Positions 21,640 through 31,319 of a DNA stretch of 64,000 nt are shown piece after piece (the stretch's first letter is position 1; every line of letters starts with the position of its first letter). The stretch lies in assembly GCA_030280995.1 (NCBI GenBank), contig JASXTE010000005.1, positions 38,103,203 to 38,167,202 of the forward strand, written 5' to 3'. The notes under the pieces are model-generated. The model was not told the DNA's origin, made no database searches, and worked only from the letters and a program-made list of their open reading frames with translations. Origin of the DNA: Hemileia vastatrix. Lineage: Eukaryota > Basidiomycota > Pucciniomycetes > Pucciniales > Zaghouaniaceae. Position numbers and translations under genes: made by a program.

Positions 21640-22320
21640 CAACCTCTCAATCTCTCCACACACAATTTTTACCTTGTAATTTCTGTTAATTCTATTACCA
21701 CCTCACCCTTTTATTATCCTCCTGATACATTTTCTACACCCTGTAAGCTTCAAAATGCAAGTTTAAGCTCTCCTCACAATTCTCCTCTACTATATTTTAA
21801 CTTATAACACAACTCCACCCCTATTTCTACCATCCTCATCCCTCCCCACTCCTTTCTGGCCTCTCCTTACCCTACCCCACCCCTTTCAACCTTACCCTAT
21901 TTATTTTTGCCTCAACTACACCCCACTCCTTTTATAACTAATTCAAATGATTTTGCTTTCAACCCTCATTTTTTCCCTCTTCACCTCAGACATTCCCCAC
22001 CCCACCCCAATCCACCCTTTCAATTTTCATCCAACCCCTATGGCTTTCCAAATCACCCTCTCTTCAGCATATAGAGTAAAAGGGGTTATAAGGGGAGCAA
22101 AAGGAGTGATATAAAGAATTTGGGGTGGAAAGTGGTGAAGAGGGGAAACAAAATAAGTGAGGAGGGGTGTAATGGGATGATTAGGGATGGAGAGGGGGGA
22201 ATAAGTGTTTGGGATGGTACAGTTCTAGGTAGACTTAAATAAAATGTAAGAGGGAGAAAATTTTAGATGGGAGAAGAATGAGATTTAAAGTTTGAGGGAG
22301 GAAAGTACTTCTAAGGAACA
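21640..22320. repeat. Strand-asymmetric C/T-rich then G/A-rich tract
   Basis: 21640-22060 is rich in CCC, CCTC and CACC on the plus strand. 22080-22320 is the mirror case, rich in GGGG, GGAGG and GGTGG. The two halves form a loose inverted repeat about 22070. No coding frame. Confidence 0.6.
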
Positions 22321-22516
22321 TTTTGAAACAAATTAAGCACAAAAGTTATATAATATATGTTGAGACTTCAAAATCATAATAGCATGAAACATCCAAAAAA
22401 AAAACTGAAAAATATTTTTCAATATTTATTAACCATAGATTTTATAATCATAATAATTAGATTTTTTATTCTTTTTATATAATGAAGATCATTATAAGTT
22501 ATATTTTTAATAGAAT

Positions 22517-22766
22517 CACTACAAAATATAGGGGGTGTATTTGCTAGCAAGTCCCCAACCTGAACTCAGATGGAAATCACACTGAACTTATACTGAACCC
22601 ATACTGAACTCTACTTGAACACCCACCTAAAACTTTTTGGCTGAGTGGTGTTCATCCCTTATTTTATGTTTCCTTTGTCAATAGCACCATGTGTGTTCAG
22701 TCTGGGATGAATTTGGGTCAAAGGTTGCAGATTTGCTAGCAAGTCCGCCCCCCATATTGGGTGGTG
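22517..22766. mobile_element. CTAGC-family CACTA-like MITE, 250 bp
   Basis: Left end CACTACAAAATATAGGGGG followed by TTGCTAGCAAGTCC. Right end (reverse complement) CACCACCCAATATGGGGGG. Flanks AAT and AAA give an imperfect 3-bp TSD. The interior has GAACTCA repeats (TGAACTTATACTGAACCC, ATACTGAACTC). Confidence 0.8.
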
Positions 22767-23389
22767 AAATGGGCTTATTTCCTGTTTTAACTTATATAAA
22801 TATGGGATGTAAATCAAATTTACAAATTTTTCTATTGACTAAATTTAATGTTAAATTATTTTAAAGAGTGTTTCAACTTCCACAAATGTTTTGAAAATGG
22901 ATAAATAAATAATAATATTGATTGATATAATGAGAAAAGGTGTTTATTTCTCAATTTTTTACTGATGAAAATTTAATGAAATATAGAAATTCAATAAGTA
23001 TTTCTTAATGAATAATCTCTTAGAATATTGGATTTTTTATCTATATATTCATAGAGTGAATACCCTATAAATTTTTGTGAAATCTCTTATAATTCAAAGT
23101 GTCTTAGAGTTGCATTAGATTCAAAAAATGAAAAAAATTCATGATTTTTCATAATCTTATGAAGCCACAAGGCTAGATTGATAGTGGGCCTCATTTGTTT
23201 TTTATCCCTTCAAAAAAACCTCTAATTCAAGTATAAATATTTTTTGAACTATTCATCAACATTGGTTCAATGAAGGTTCAAATTAGTTTCAAGGTGTTTT
23301 CAAATTAAATTCACTATTTCTTCATGATTGTTTCATCACTGTCTCAATGTGTGCTCAATTAGATATAAATTAGGGTTCAAGATTGTGGA
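22767..23389. other. AT-rich spacer
   Basis: No gene or repeat recognised. Confidence 0.5.
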
Positions 23390-23671
23390 ATTTATAGCAG
23401 GTCCACAACCTTGGACCCAAACTCACTACTTATTGAACACACATTAAGCTATTTAAAAAGGAAACTTGCAATCAGTGATGAACACCACTAGGCGCATCTG
23501 TTTTAGGTGGGTGTTCAAGTAGCGTTCAGTATGAGTTCAGTATGAGTTCAGTCTGAGTTCCATCTGAGTCCCATCTGATTTCCATCTGATTTCCCTCTGA
23601 GTTCAATCTGAGTTCCATCTGAGTTCAGGTTGGGGACTTGCTAGCAAGTCCACCTCCTATATTGCATAGTG
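23390..23671. mobile_element. CTAGC-family MITE, inverted, one end decayed
   Basis: Reverse orientation of the 22517 copy. The right end GACTTGCTAGCAAGTCC...GCATAGTG is well preserved. The left end is degraded (TATAGCAGGTCC in place of TTGCTAGCAAGTCC). The internal GAGTTCAGT / GAGTTCCATCT motif is expanded to about ten units. Confidence 0.75.
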
Positions 23672-24016
23672 ATAATTCTCCAAGTTTCTTCACATTTTTT
23701 TAAATAATTTTCCCAAGTAACAGATTGATTTATTAATCAATACACACTCAAGCACAAATATAGGTGGGGAAAAAAATCAATGCCATTGCTTTTCAATGTT
23801 TCAAAAACCTATTAATGCGCAAATTGGAAATTTTCCTGCCTTGTTTATTCTTTATGTCACCCACTTGTGCAAAATTTTTTCCTATCATTAGTAAAGGGAT
23901 TCCTGGAAGATAATAAGATTGAATTAAAGCATTAAACAAGTATCTTGTTATACAGTCCACACAATATTTGATGGGGTGATAAATGATTTTTTATAATTCA
24001 AAAAAGATACACAGGT
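23672..24016. repeat. Direct repeat of about 340 bp, copy 1
   Basis: Aligns with 25324-25667 at roughly 80-85% by eye. Shared stretches include CCCAAGTAACAGATT, GCCATTGCTTTTCAATG and TTTGATGGGGTGA. Confidence 0.75.
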
Positions 24017-24027
24017 ATTCACATAAT

Positions 24028-24254
24028 ACCTAGATGATATGCATTTTCAAAGTGTCCTTCTCAGCAATGGACCATTTCTCAGGTTTACACTTTAGGTTCT
24101 GTGCAATAGGATGGAAAGGGCTTTGCTAATTTCAATGGTATTTTAGTGTTTCCTAATCATAAAATTGAAGGTGTTACAGACTTGGTGAAACATGTCCTTC
24201 TGAAAAACGGTCCAATGCTCAGAAGGACACTTTTATAATGCATATCATCTAGGT
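24028..24254. repeat. Fold-back element, copy 1
   Basis: Inverted arms start ACCTAGATGATATGCATT on both ends and continue into AAGTGTCCTTCT.AGCA. The interior contains GAAGGTGTTACAGA. Likely a MITE; the TSD is not clear. Confidence 0.65.
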
Positions 24255-24269
24255 GTTATATATAACCAT

Positions 24270-24470
24270 TTTATCTTTAAAATTAATAAAATTGTCTTTC
24301 TCATTGATGGACAATAGTTTAGGTAAAGACTTTAGGTACTATAAATGAAATGAGCTCTTTTAATAGCCTAGGTACTTGAAAATTGTATAAACATTAAATT
24401 GAAGGTGTAAAAAACTTAGTCAAAAGTGCCCTTCTGAAGGAAGGTATGATGCTGAGAAGGACAATTTTAT
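24270..24470. repeat. Half-copy of the fold-back family
   Basis: Contains the internal GAAGGTGTAA and the arm GCTGAGAAGGACAATTTTATAA of the same family, but lacks a clean left arm. Confidence 0.5.
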
Positions 24471-24503
24471 AATTCATAAAGGATAGAAATGTATACATAT
24501 AAT

Positions 24504-24721
24504 ACCTAGATGATATGCATTATATAAGTGTCCTTCTGAGCATTGGGCTGTCCTTCAGAAGGATGCTTTTAACCAATCTGTAACACCTTCACTTTTATGG
24601 TTGAGAAACAATAAAATACAATGGAAATTAGCTAAATACTTGCCATACTATTTCACAGAACCTCTAGTGTGAACCTGAGAAATGGTCCCTTGCTGAGAAA
24701 AACACTTTTATAATTTGAGGT
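24504..24721. repeat. Fold-back element, copy 2, reversed
   Basis: Starts ACCTAGATGATATGCATT; the right arm is degraded (GAGAAAAACACTTTTATAA). The internal sequence is the reverse complement of copy 1. Confidence 0.6.
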
Positions 24722-25323
24722 ACCCATTTTTCACAGACTTATACCCTTACTGATTCACTTTATAAAAGTATCTTCCTCAGAATCAGCCAATTCTCAGAAA
24801 GAAACTTGGTTCCATTTAAACCAGATATCACTATTTCTTTTTAATTATATTTAAAATATAAATCCCATATTGGAAACATGTATTTTATTAAATTTTCATT
24901 ATTTAAGGTAAAACATTCTGGCGAATGCCTTTGAAGGTAAAAATAACACTACTTCATAAATTAACAATATAATTGAAAGAATATTTCAACACATTATTAT
25001 TGTTAAAACCATAGAATTAAGTCATAGGAATATATAAAAAGCAAGAATAATTTTTTCTTAAAATATAATAAAGATATTGAACTGCCAATTATCCTTTTAT
25101 TATTATGATCAAAGTATAGAATTTTGCCAGATGCATTTGGCACATGAGACTCAACAATACATCAATCATAGATATTATATTGGTAAGGACAAGTTTATTA
25201 TATTATTTTTATGAAAAGAAAAACATTATCCCATACATATGTTGAAAGAGTGATATCTAAATATTCTTCACCGAGGACATTAACATATTTATGATTTAGG
25301 AAAATCTTAAAAGTTTTAAAATA
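24722..25323. other. AT-rich spacer
   Basis: No gene or repeat recognised. Confidence 0.5.
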
Positions 25324-25667
25324 ATAATGCTACAAATTTCTTCATATTTTTTTAAATTTTTTTTCCCAAGTAACAGATTTAGTGATTAATCAATGCATAC
25401 TCAAGCACAAATACAGGTGGGGAATAAAAATAAATGCCATTGCTTTTCAATGCTTCAAAATCCTATTAGTGTACTAATTGGACATTTGACTGCCTTGTTA
25501 TTTCTTTATTTCACCCACTTTCACCAACATGTTTCTGATCATCAGTAAAGGGATTTTTGAAAGCTAATAATAATGAATTAAAGCTTTAAACAAGTATCTT
25601 TTTAACCATTCCACACATTATTTGATGGGGTGAGAAATGATTTTTTATAATTTAAAAAGAATACACA
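25324..25667. repeat. Direct repeat of about 340 bp, copy 2
   Basis: Counterpart of 23672-24016. Its homology stops where the G2old LTR begins, so the rest of this unit was displaced by the insertion and should lie beyond the right edge of the window. Confidence 0.72.
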
Positions 25668-25668
25668 G

Positions 25669-26770
25669 TGTGGTCTTCCAACGCTTGCAGAGGCCTTTGT
25701 TTGTCTGTTTGGTGTTGTGTTGGTATGTCTTAATTGGCATTGGTTGAATAATTTGGTATTTTTCTGGTTATATCCAGTGAATATTGGGACTATGGGTATG
25801 TGGGTACTAGCATTGGATAGCCCCAGTTTTTCTCTATATTTTATGTCTTGATGACATTTTTCAAATTCTAAGTTTTAAGGGGTCATTTCCTCATGTTTCA
25901 TTTCTAAAAGATAGCTGTTTATTTTTGTTTTTCGTGTTTTATGGGCTGACCTTAAGTCTTAGGGTTAAGTGCTTAGTAACATTAGGTAGAGCTAATTTGG
26001 CTCTACATTTTATTTCTCAATGTTATTATAGCTTAATTTTGTGTTTTAAGGGTTTTAGTAGTCATGGTGGATTTTTATAAGTATTTTGGGATTTTTTGGA
26101 GGTTTTTAAAGGTTTTCTGGCTTCAGAGGGTCCAACTGCCTCTAGGTGGGCCTCCCGATGTTGCGCGGACCTCCCCCCTTGGTTCTAGAAGGCTGGGAAG
26201 CGTTTCTAGAGGGTTTTTATGTAATTTGACTGTCAAAAGCGCCAAATTTGTTACTGTGCATGGGCTTTTTAGATAGTGGTCTGTGTTTAGATACTGAAAA
26301 AGACAGTTGGGGGCAAATTTAATTATCATACAACCATCCAGAGGGGATATCATTGTTTTCTCACTCTGTTTTTACTGATTTTTGGCCACAATCAGCTGTG
26401 TTTGTTTCAAGGTTAGTTCTTCATTTAACTCAACTTTGGCAACTGGTTTCTCTGGTGTAGCTTTGCAACCTGCATCAAGAATTATTTCTGTTTTCTGTGC
26501 AACAAGTGCACAGTGTTTTGTTTGTCTGGTGTGGATCTTTCTGCATTTCTGGTTTCTGGTTCTTTGGTTCTCAGTGGTCTGCTATTGGCTAGTGTCTTGA
26601 CTTGTTAAGCAGTCAAGAATTGTGTTGGAAGGGGTATAGTAACAGTCTCTAATTTTCTGTAGCAAATAAATCTCACCTGGTATTTCTCAAAGGGAAAGGG
26701 GTTTTTCTCTCCAGTTTTACTCCAACTCCCTTGGTCAAGGCCTATAGCTAGTACTATAGGATTTTCTACA
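25669..26770 (+). repeat. G2old 5' LTR, 1102 bp
   Basis: TGTGGTCTTCCAAC to GGATTTTCTACA. About 80% like the G2b LTRs by eye. No intact 3' partner is in the window. Confidence 0.85.
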
Positions 26771-26774
26771 TTTC

Positions 26775-26791
26775 TGGCACCCAACATGAGG
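26775..26791 (+). other. G2old primer-binding site, mutated
   Basis: TGGCACCCAACATGAGG, compared with TGGCGCCCAACGTGGGG in G2b and G3. Confidence 0.65.
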
Positions 26792-26869
26792 TGAGGATTT
26801 GTTAGCCTTTTGGATTTTCTGTTACTTTTGGACTCTTTTCTGTGTTTGGAAATTGATATTCTTGAATTC

Positions 26870-29263
26870 ATTGGACCACGGCTTCTGGACCCTCTTTCTC
26901 TAGTGGTGGTAGTGGCACTGTTGGTGCTGATGAGGATGGTAATCCTTCTGTTTCTGTTAGGCCTTCTGTCAGGATCAAGTCTTGGAAGGGGCCTTGTATA
27001 TGGGGGAGGATGTGAAGTTGTTTCTGAATCTGTTTGAGGCTGCTGGAAATGTGGATGGTACTTCTCACTTGGACATGGTGAAGCAAGTCATCTTCTACAC
27101 TGGTGAAGGAGGTTGCTGCTATGGAGGGTTATAGGAGGAAAGATTGGAAAAAGTTGTGTCCGCAGGTAACAGACAGGTGGGGATCCAGATATTCAATGGT
27201 GAATATTAATATGATTGCTAGTGAATGGAAATATTATGGAGGTGTTGATAACCTCCATACTTATAGGAAGTTTCCAGCTCAGTTAGAGCCAGTGGTGGAT
27301 TATTTGGTGGATATGCAGGAGTTGGAGAGTACTGACTCTGCAGGGGATATTTTCTGGTCTTCTCTGGCCAGTAATGTTAGGATTGATGAGTTAAAGAAGT
27401 TGGCAAGGAAGGATAAGATGAAGATTCTTCATAATGGCAATCAAAAATTGCTTGCTCTTTCTGTGGTGAAGGAGTTTGTAGAGTGACATCTGAAACTTTT
27501 GGAAGTGGATTACTTCCAAGAAGCTAGCACCAAGTATGTTAGCAAGGTTAGGGAAGCTTTTGCTGAAGATGTGGAGGGGTCTAGGAAGAAGGAAGTTGTG
27601 AACAAGGGGAAGGCTCCTGAAAAGCCTAAGGAGGTTAACCCTGTGGTGAGCAGTTGGATTTTCTGACAAAAAAGCTACATATTTTTGTTTAGGAGGCTCA
27701 AAAGGCCAATAAGGCTCCTTCTCAGCCTAGAGATTTTGAAAGGAGGGCTGGTGGGAGTGATCCTTGGGTCTGCTCTTATTGTAGTAGGAAGGGGCACAAG
27801 TCCAATGATTGTTGGGCACTGAATAGGGATGTGTCTGAAGGGAAGGTAGAACTTGATGCAAAAGTTTTCAAGTTCCCAGATGGTTCTTTTGTGAAGCCTA
27901 ATGATGATTAGGCTCCAGTGGACTTGGTGAGGAGGAGACATAATGTCAACTCAAGAAGGCCAAGATCTGAAGAGTTTCCTAATGGGGCTTCTTCTTCTTA
28001 TAAAGGTGGAGATTATGGAAAGGGCAAGGGAAAGGAGGCTAATAGAGTCTCATTTACATCTTCCTTTGGTGGGTTGGAGGTGTATTCTTGTGGTAGAAAG
28101 TCAATTGGGGAATGCTTGGCTGGTGTTTATGATGTGGAAGCACGAAAGGTGGGGAGGCTTAAGAGCAGTTCTAAGGCCCAACCAAAGCCTAAGGCTCCAA
28201 AGGTGTATCCTAAGCTGAGTGCAGCTGGGAAGAAGTACAGAAATGAGGAGCTGTATAAAATGCAGAAGGGTATAGCTGATATAGGCCCCTTAGTTTTAAA
28301 GCATTGGACATGAATTCTGAGACTGTTCCAATGGATGTTGATTCTGACTCTGAGGAGGATGTCCCTTTGGCTTCATTGCAAAAGCCTGCTGGAGTTAGAG
28401 GTTCTAGTGAGGGATCTGCTTTAATTCCTATTGATGGTAAATCTGTTGGTGGTTCTGATCCTCAAGAATCTTCTAGGACCAAGGTAGTGAAGAAAAAAGC
28501 TCACTTTGAGAGGCCAGTGGTTTCTGGCCAAGTTAATGTTATGGAATATGTCCTGGAAAAGATGAATCAGGGTCAGGTTTCCCTCACTTATGAGGAATTT
28601 TATGCTATCAGTCCTGGGTGGGCTGATAGGCAGAAAATGTTGTTGACCAGGAGAAGGGTTTCTTCTGGGGAGGTAGAATACATTTGTTATTCTGCTGAAA
28701 AATTTGTTGAGGGGTTAGAAACTCATTTTTCTGCACCTCTGGGTTATGTCAATGTCACTCTGAATGGCAGGGAGGCTAGGGAATTGGTGGATTAAGATTC
28801 TCAGAATAACCTGATTTCTTTGTTTGAGGCTACTCATCTGGGCCTCCCCATAAAGACAGGTCTTGGTGGAAATTTAAGAGGGATTGGTGAACATGTCACT
28901 TAATTGATTGGGACATCTGATTTTGTGAAGTTTGATGTTGGTGGAGCCTCAGGGAAGATTCATTTTTACATTGCCAAAGGTACTTTAAAAGCTGTTATGG
29001 GTGGGAAATTCTTGATGGATTTCCAAGAAAGAATTGAATATCAGCTTGATGTGGAAAGCAGTTTGGAGTTGACTGGTAAAGATGAAAGGAGACTTCACAT
29101 GAGGTTATCATCTCCTGAAGAGGATGGTTGGGAGACCAGGACTGGTTTGCCTTCAATGTGCCAGTGCATGGATTGTTGTAGGAGAAGAAGAGAAGTGGGT
29201 TCCACCTCCAGTTTTTTGGAGTGTGGATCATGCTCTAGTGAGATTCTTTCTTTTTTAGAGTGA
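26870..29263 (+). pseudogene. G2old gag-protease, broken
   Basis: Homologous along its length to the G2b gag-protease but with several frameshifts and stops. Readable segments are 27103-27486 (gag), about 27760-27810 (CCHC knuckle CSYCSRKGHKSNDC intact), 28304-28795 and 28904-29263. In the protease the active-site triplet is lost (VD, stop, DS in place of VDSGS, near 28793). The N-terminal region is shortened. It still ends TTTTTTAGAG then TGA, so the frameshift signal is retained. Confidence 0.85.
29251..29257 (+). promoter_or_regulatory. Putative -1 frameshift site in G2old
   Basis: T TTT TTA in the gag frame, followed by GAG and the stop TGA. Same position as in G2b and G3. Confidence 0.6.
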
Positions 29264-30149
29264 TAAGGGCTGATAACCCAAGTGCTACAACCTCTCCCCA
29301 AGATTAGGAAATCCCAGATTGTAGTAGGCAAGCTACCTTGGAGATATACCAAGTGGATTTTACACTTTCTCTTTTTAATGTTTCTCTTCTCTGAAAATAT
29401 TCTTCAAGTTTTTTATCAAGTATCTGTTCTCTCTCAAGATTCTCAGTTATTTTTAATTCAAGTTCAAAAAATTCTATTGGTTATATATCTTTATTGAAAG
29501 ATATGCAGAAAAGCTTTGGAGTGGTAAGATTGGGGTCTAAAAGTAAGTCCTCCCAATTTAGCACTGCTAGGGTTTCTTCTACACCTTTCAAAAACATTAC
29601 CTTGGCCACATCTGTGAGCATTGGGAAAAACCCAGGTTATTTATATAGGATAGAAGAAAACTCAAGAAAAGAAAAGAAAAATTTCAAGATAACTGAAAAA
29701 AATCTAGAAAAAAATCTGAAGATAATCAAGAAAAACTATGCAATATAGGGGGTGAACTTGCTAGCAAGTCCTCAACCTGAACTCAGATGGAACTCAGATG
29801 GAACTCATAATGAACCCATACTGAACTCTACTTGAACACCCACCTAAAACTGTTCTTCTGAGTGGTGTTCATCCCTGATTTTATGGTTCCTTTATAAATA
29901 GCTCAATGTGTGTTCAATCTGTGGTGAGTTTGGGTCCAAGGTTGCGGACTCGCTAGCAATTCTGCCCCCCATATTTTGTGGTGAAAGAAGAAAAGAATTA
30001 TTTTTGTGAAGATCATCAAGATATATTTTTGGGCCTCCAACACTAGGTTAAACTGCACAAAATTTTGAAGAATGAAAATCAGCAAGATCAATTTTTGGGC
30101 CTCCAGCATGAGGATAAACTGCACATTTTTAGAAGATGTGATTCAGCGG
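29264..30149 (+). pseudogene. G2old N-terminal pol linker remnant
   Basis: Aligns with G2b 33702-34280, including the segment RKSFG/QKSFG...LGSKSKSSQ (29494-29748). Interrupted by stops and a MITE. Two copies of the short hairpin motif lie at 30034-30055 (mutated stem) and 30100-30121 (intact: stem CCTC, loop CAGCAT, stem GAGG). Confidence 0.75.
29734..29983. mobile_element. CTAGC-family CACTA-like MITE, 250 bp, TSD AAA
   Basis: Left end AACTATGCAATATAGGGGG (first base C to A), right end ATATTTTGTGGTG. AAA is duplicated at 29731-29733 and 29984-29986. G2b supplies the empty site (GAAGAAAGAAGATGC, 34156 on), which confirms the 3-bp TSD and both ends. Confidence 0.9.
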
Positions 30150-31228
30150 TGTGGTCTTCCAACATTGGCAGGGGCCTTTGTTGTGTGATTTGGCGCTGTT
30201 TGTGCATGTCTTAATTGACATCTGTTAAGGAATTGGGTATTTTTCTGGATTTATTCTGTGGATATTGGGTCTGCGGGTATGTGGGTACTATCATTGGATA
30301 GACCTGGTTTTTCTCTATATTTTATGTCTTGAAGACATTTTTCATATTCTGAGTTTTAAGGGGTAATTTCCTCATTTTTCATTAATAAAAGATTGCTGTT
30401 TAATTTTGTTTTTCGTGTTTTACGGGCTAACCTTAAGTCTTAGGGTTATGTGCTTAGTACCATTGGATAGAGCTAATTTTTCTCTATATTTCATGTCTCA
30501 ATATTGTTATAGTGAAATTCCGTGTTTTAAAGGTTTTAGTAGTTGTAGCTAATTTTTCTAAGTAGATTAGTGGTTTTTATTGGTTTTCTGGCTTCAGGGA
30601 GGCCAGGCAGCTTCAGGCGGCATCTCCGACGTCAGGCGGCCCGCCCGCCTCTGTTTTAGGAGGTTGGGGAGCGCTTCAGGAGGGTTTTTTATGCAATTTG
30701 GCGGGTACAGGCGCCAGATTGGTGGGTGCGCATGGGCTCTTAGTTAGTGGTCTGTGTGTACATAGTGAATAAGACAGTTTGGGGTAACCTTAATCATCAT
30801 ACAAACATCCGGAGGTGATCTCATTTTTCACTGTTTTCTGGCCACAATTGGCTGTGTTTGTTGCAAGTGAGTTCTTCATTTAACTTAACTTTGGCAACTG
30901 TTTTCTCTGTTATAGTCTTGCAAGCTATAGCAAGTATTATTGCTGTGTCGGGTGTTGATTTGCAGCCTACATCAAGTATCTTTGCTGTCTATGGTGTGGA
31001 CTTTGTTCTACATTTCAGTTCTTTGGTCTGGTAGTCTATCTGGGGACTACTTTCTTGGCTCATCAAGCAGTCAAGTGTGTTGAAAAGGAGCTTTAGCAAA
31101 ACAGGAACCAACTTACTTTAGCAAGTAAATCTCACTCTATTTTTCTAAAGGGACAGGGGATTTTCTCTCTGGTTTTTCTCCAACTCCCTTGGTCAAGGCC
31201 TATAGCTAGTACTATAGGATTGTCTACA
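30150..31228 (+). repeat. G2b 5' LTR
   Basis: TGTGGTCTTCCAACATTGGC to GGATTGTCTACA. The GC-rich block at 30595-30740 (GGCGGCATCTCC, GGCGGGTACAGGCG) contrasts with the AT-rich rest. Confidence 0.9.
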
Positions 31229-31232
31229 TTTC

Positions 31233-31249
31233 TGGCGCCCAACGTGGGG
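31233..31249 (+). other. G2b primer-binding site
   Basis: TGGCGCCCAACGTGGGG, four bases after the LTR. The same 17-mer occurs in G3. It would pair with a tRNA 3' end ending GGGCGCCA. The tRNA identity is not assigned. Confidence 0.75.
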
Positions 31250-31319
31250 TAGAACTTGCTAGTTCTTTGGAATCTCTGTTTTCTTTGGTTGGCTCTTTTT
31301 GGTGTTTTGGACTGGAAGA

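Larger units (their letters stand above)
25669..30149 (+). mobile_element. G2old: left part of the oldest gypsy element of the nest
   Basis: 5' LTR, primer-binding site, broken gag-protease and the start of pol. It is cut at 30149 by the insertion of G2b and resumes at 56208. The 4-bp target duplication of G2b is GCGG on the left and GCAG on the right. The pol sequence on both sides aligns with G2b 34190-34290. Confidence 0.88.

Noticed and set aside
18579..22766. A 4.2-kb autonomous CACTA transposon between the two CTAGC-family ends
   Set aside because: No coding frame lies between them. The right end belongs to the complete MITE 22517-22766, and the flanking triplets do not match.
26064..26600. 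Short frames in the G2old LTR as host genes
   Set aside because: The same sequence recurs in the G2b LTRs with disrupted frames, so they are chance frames.
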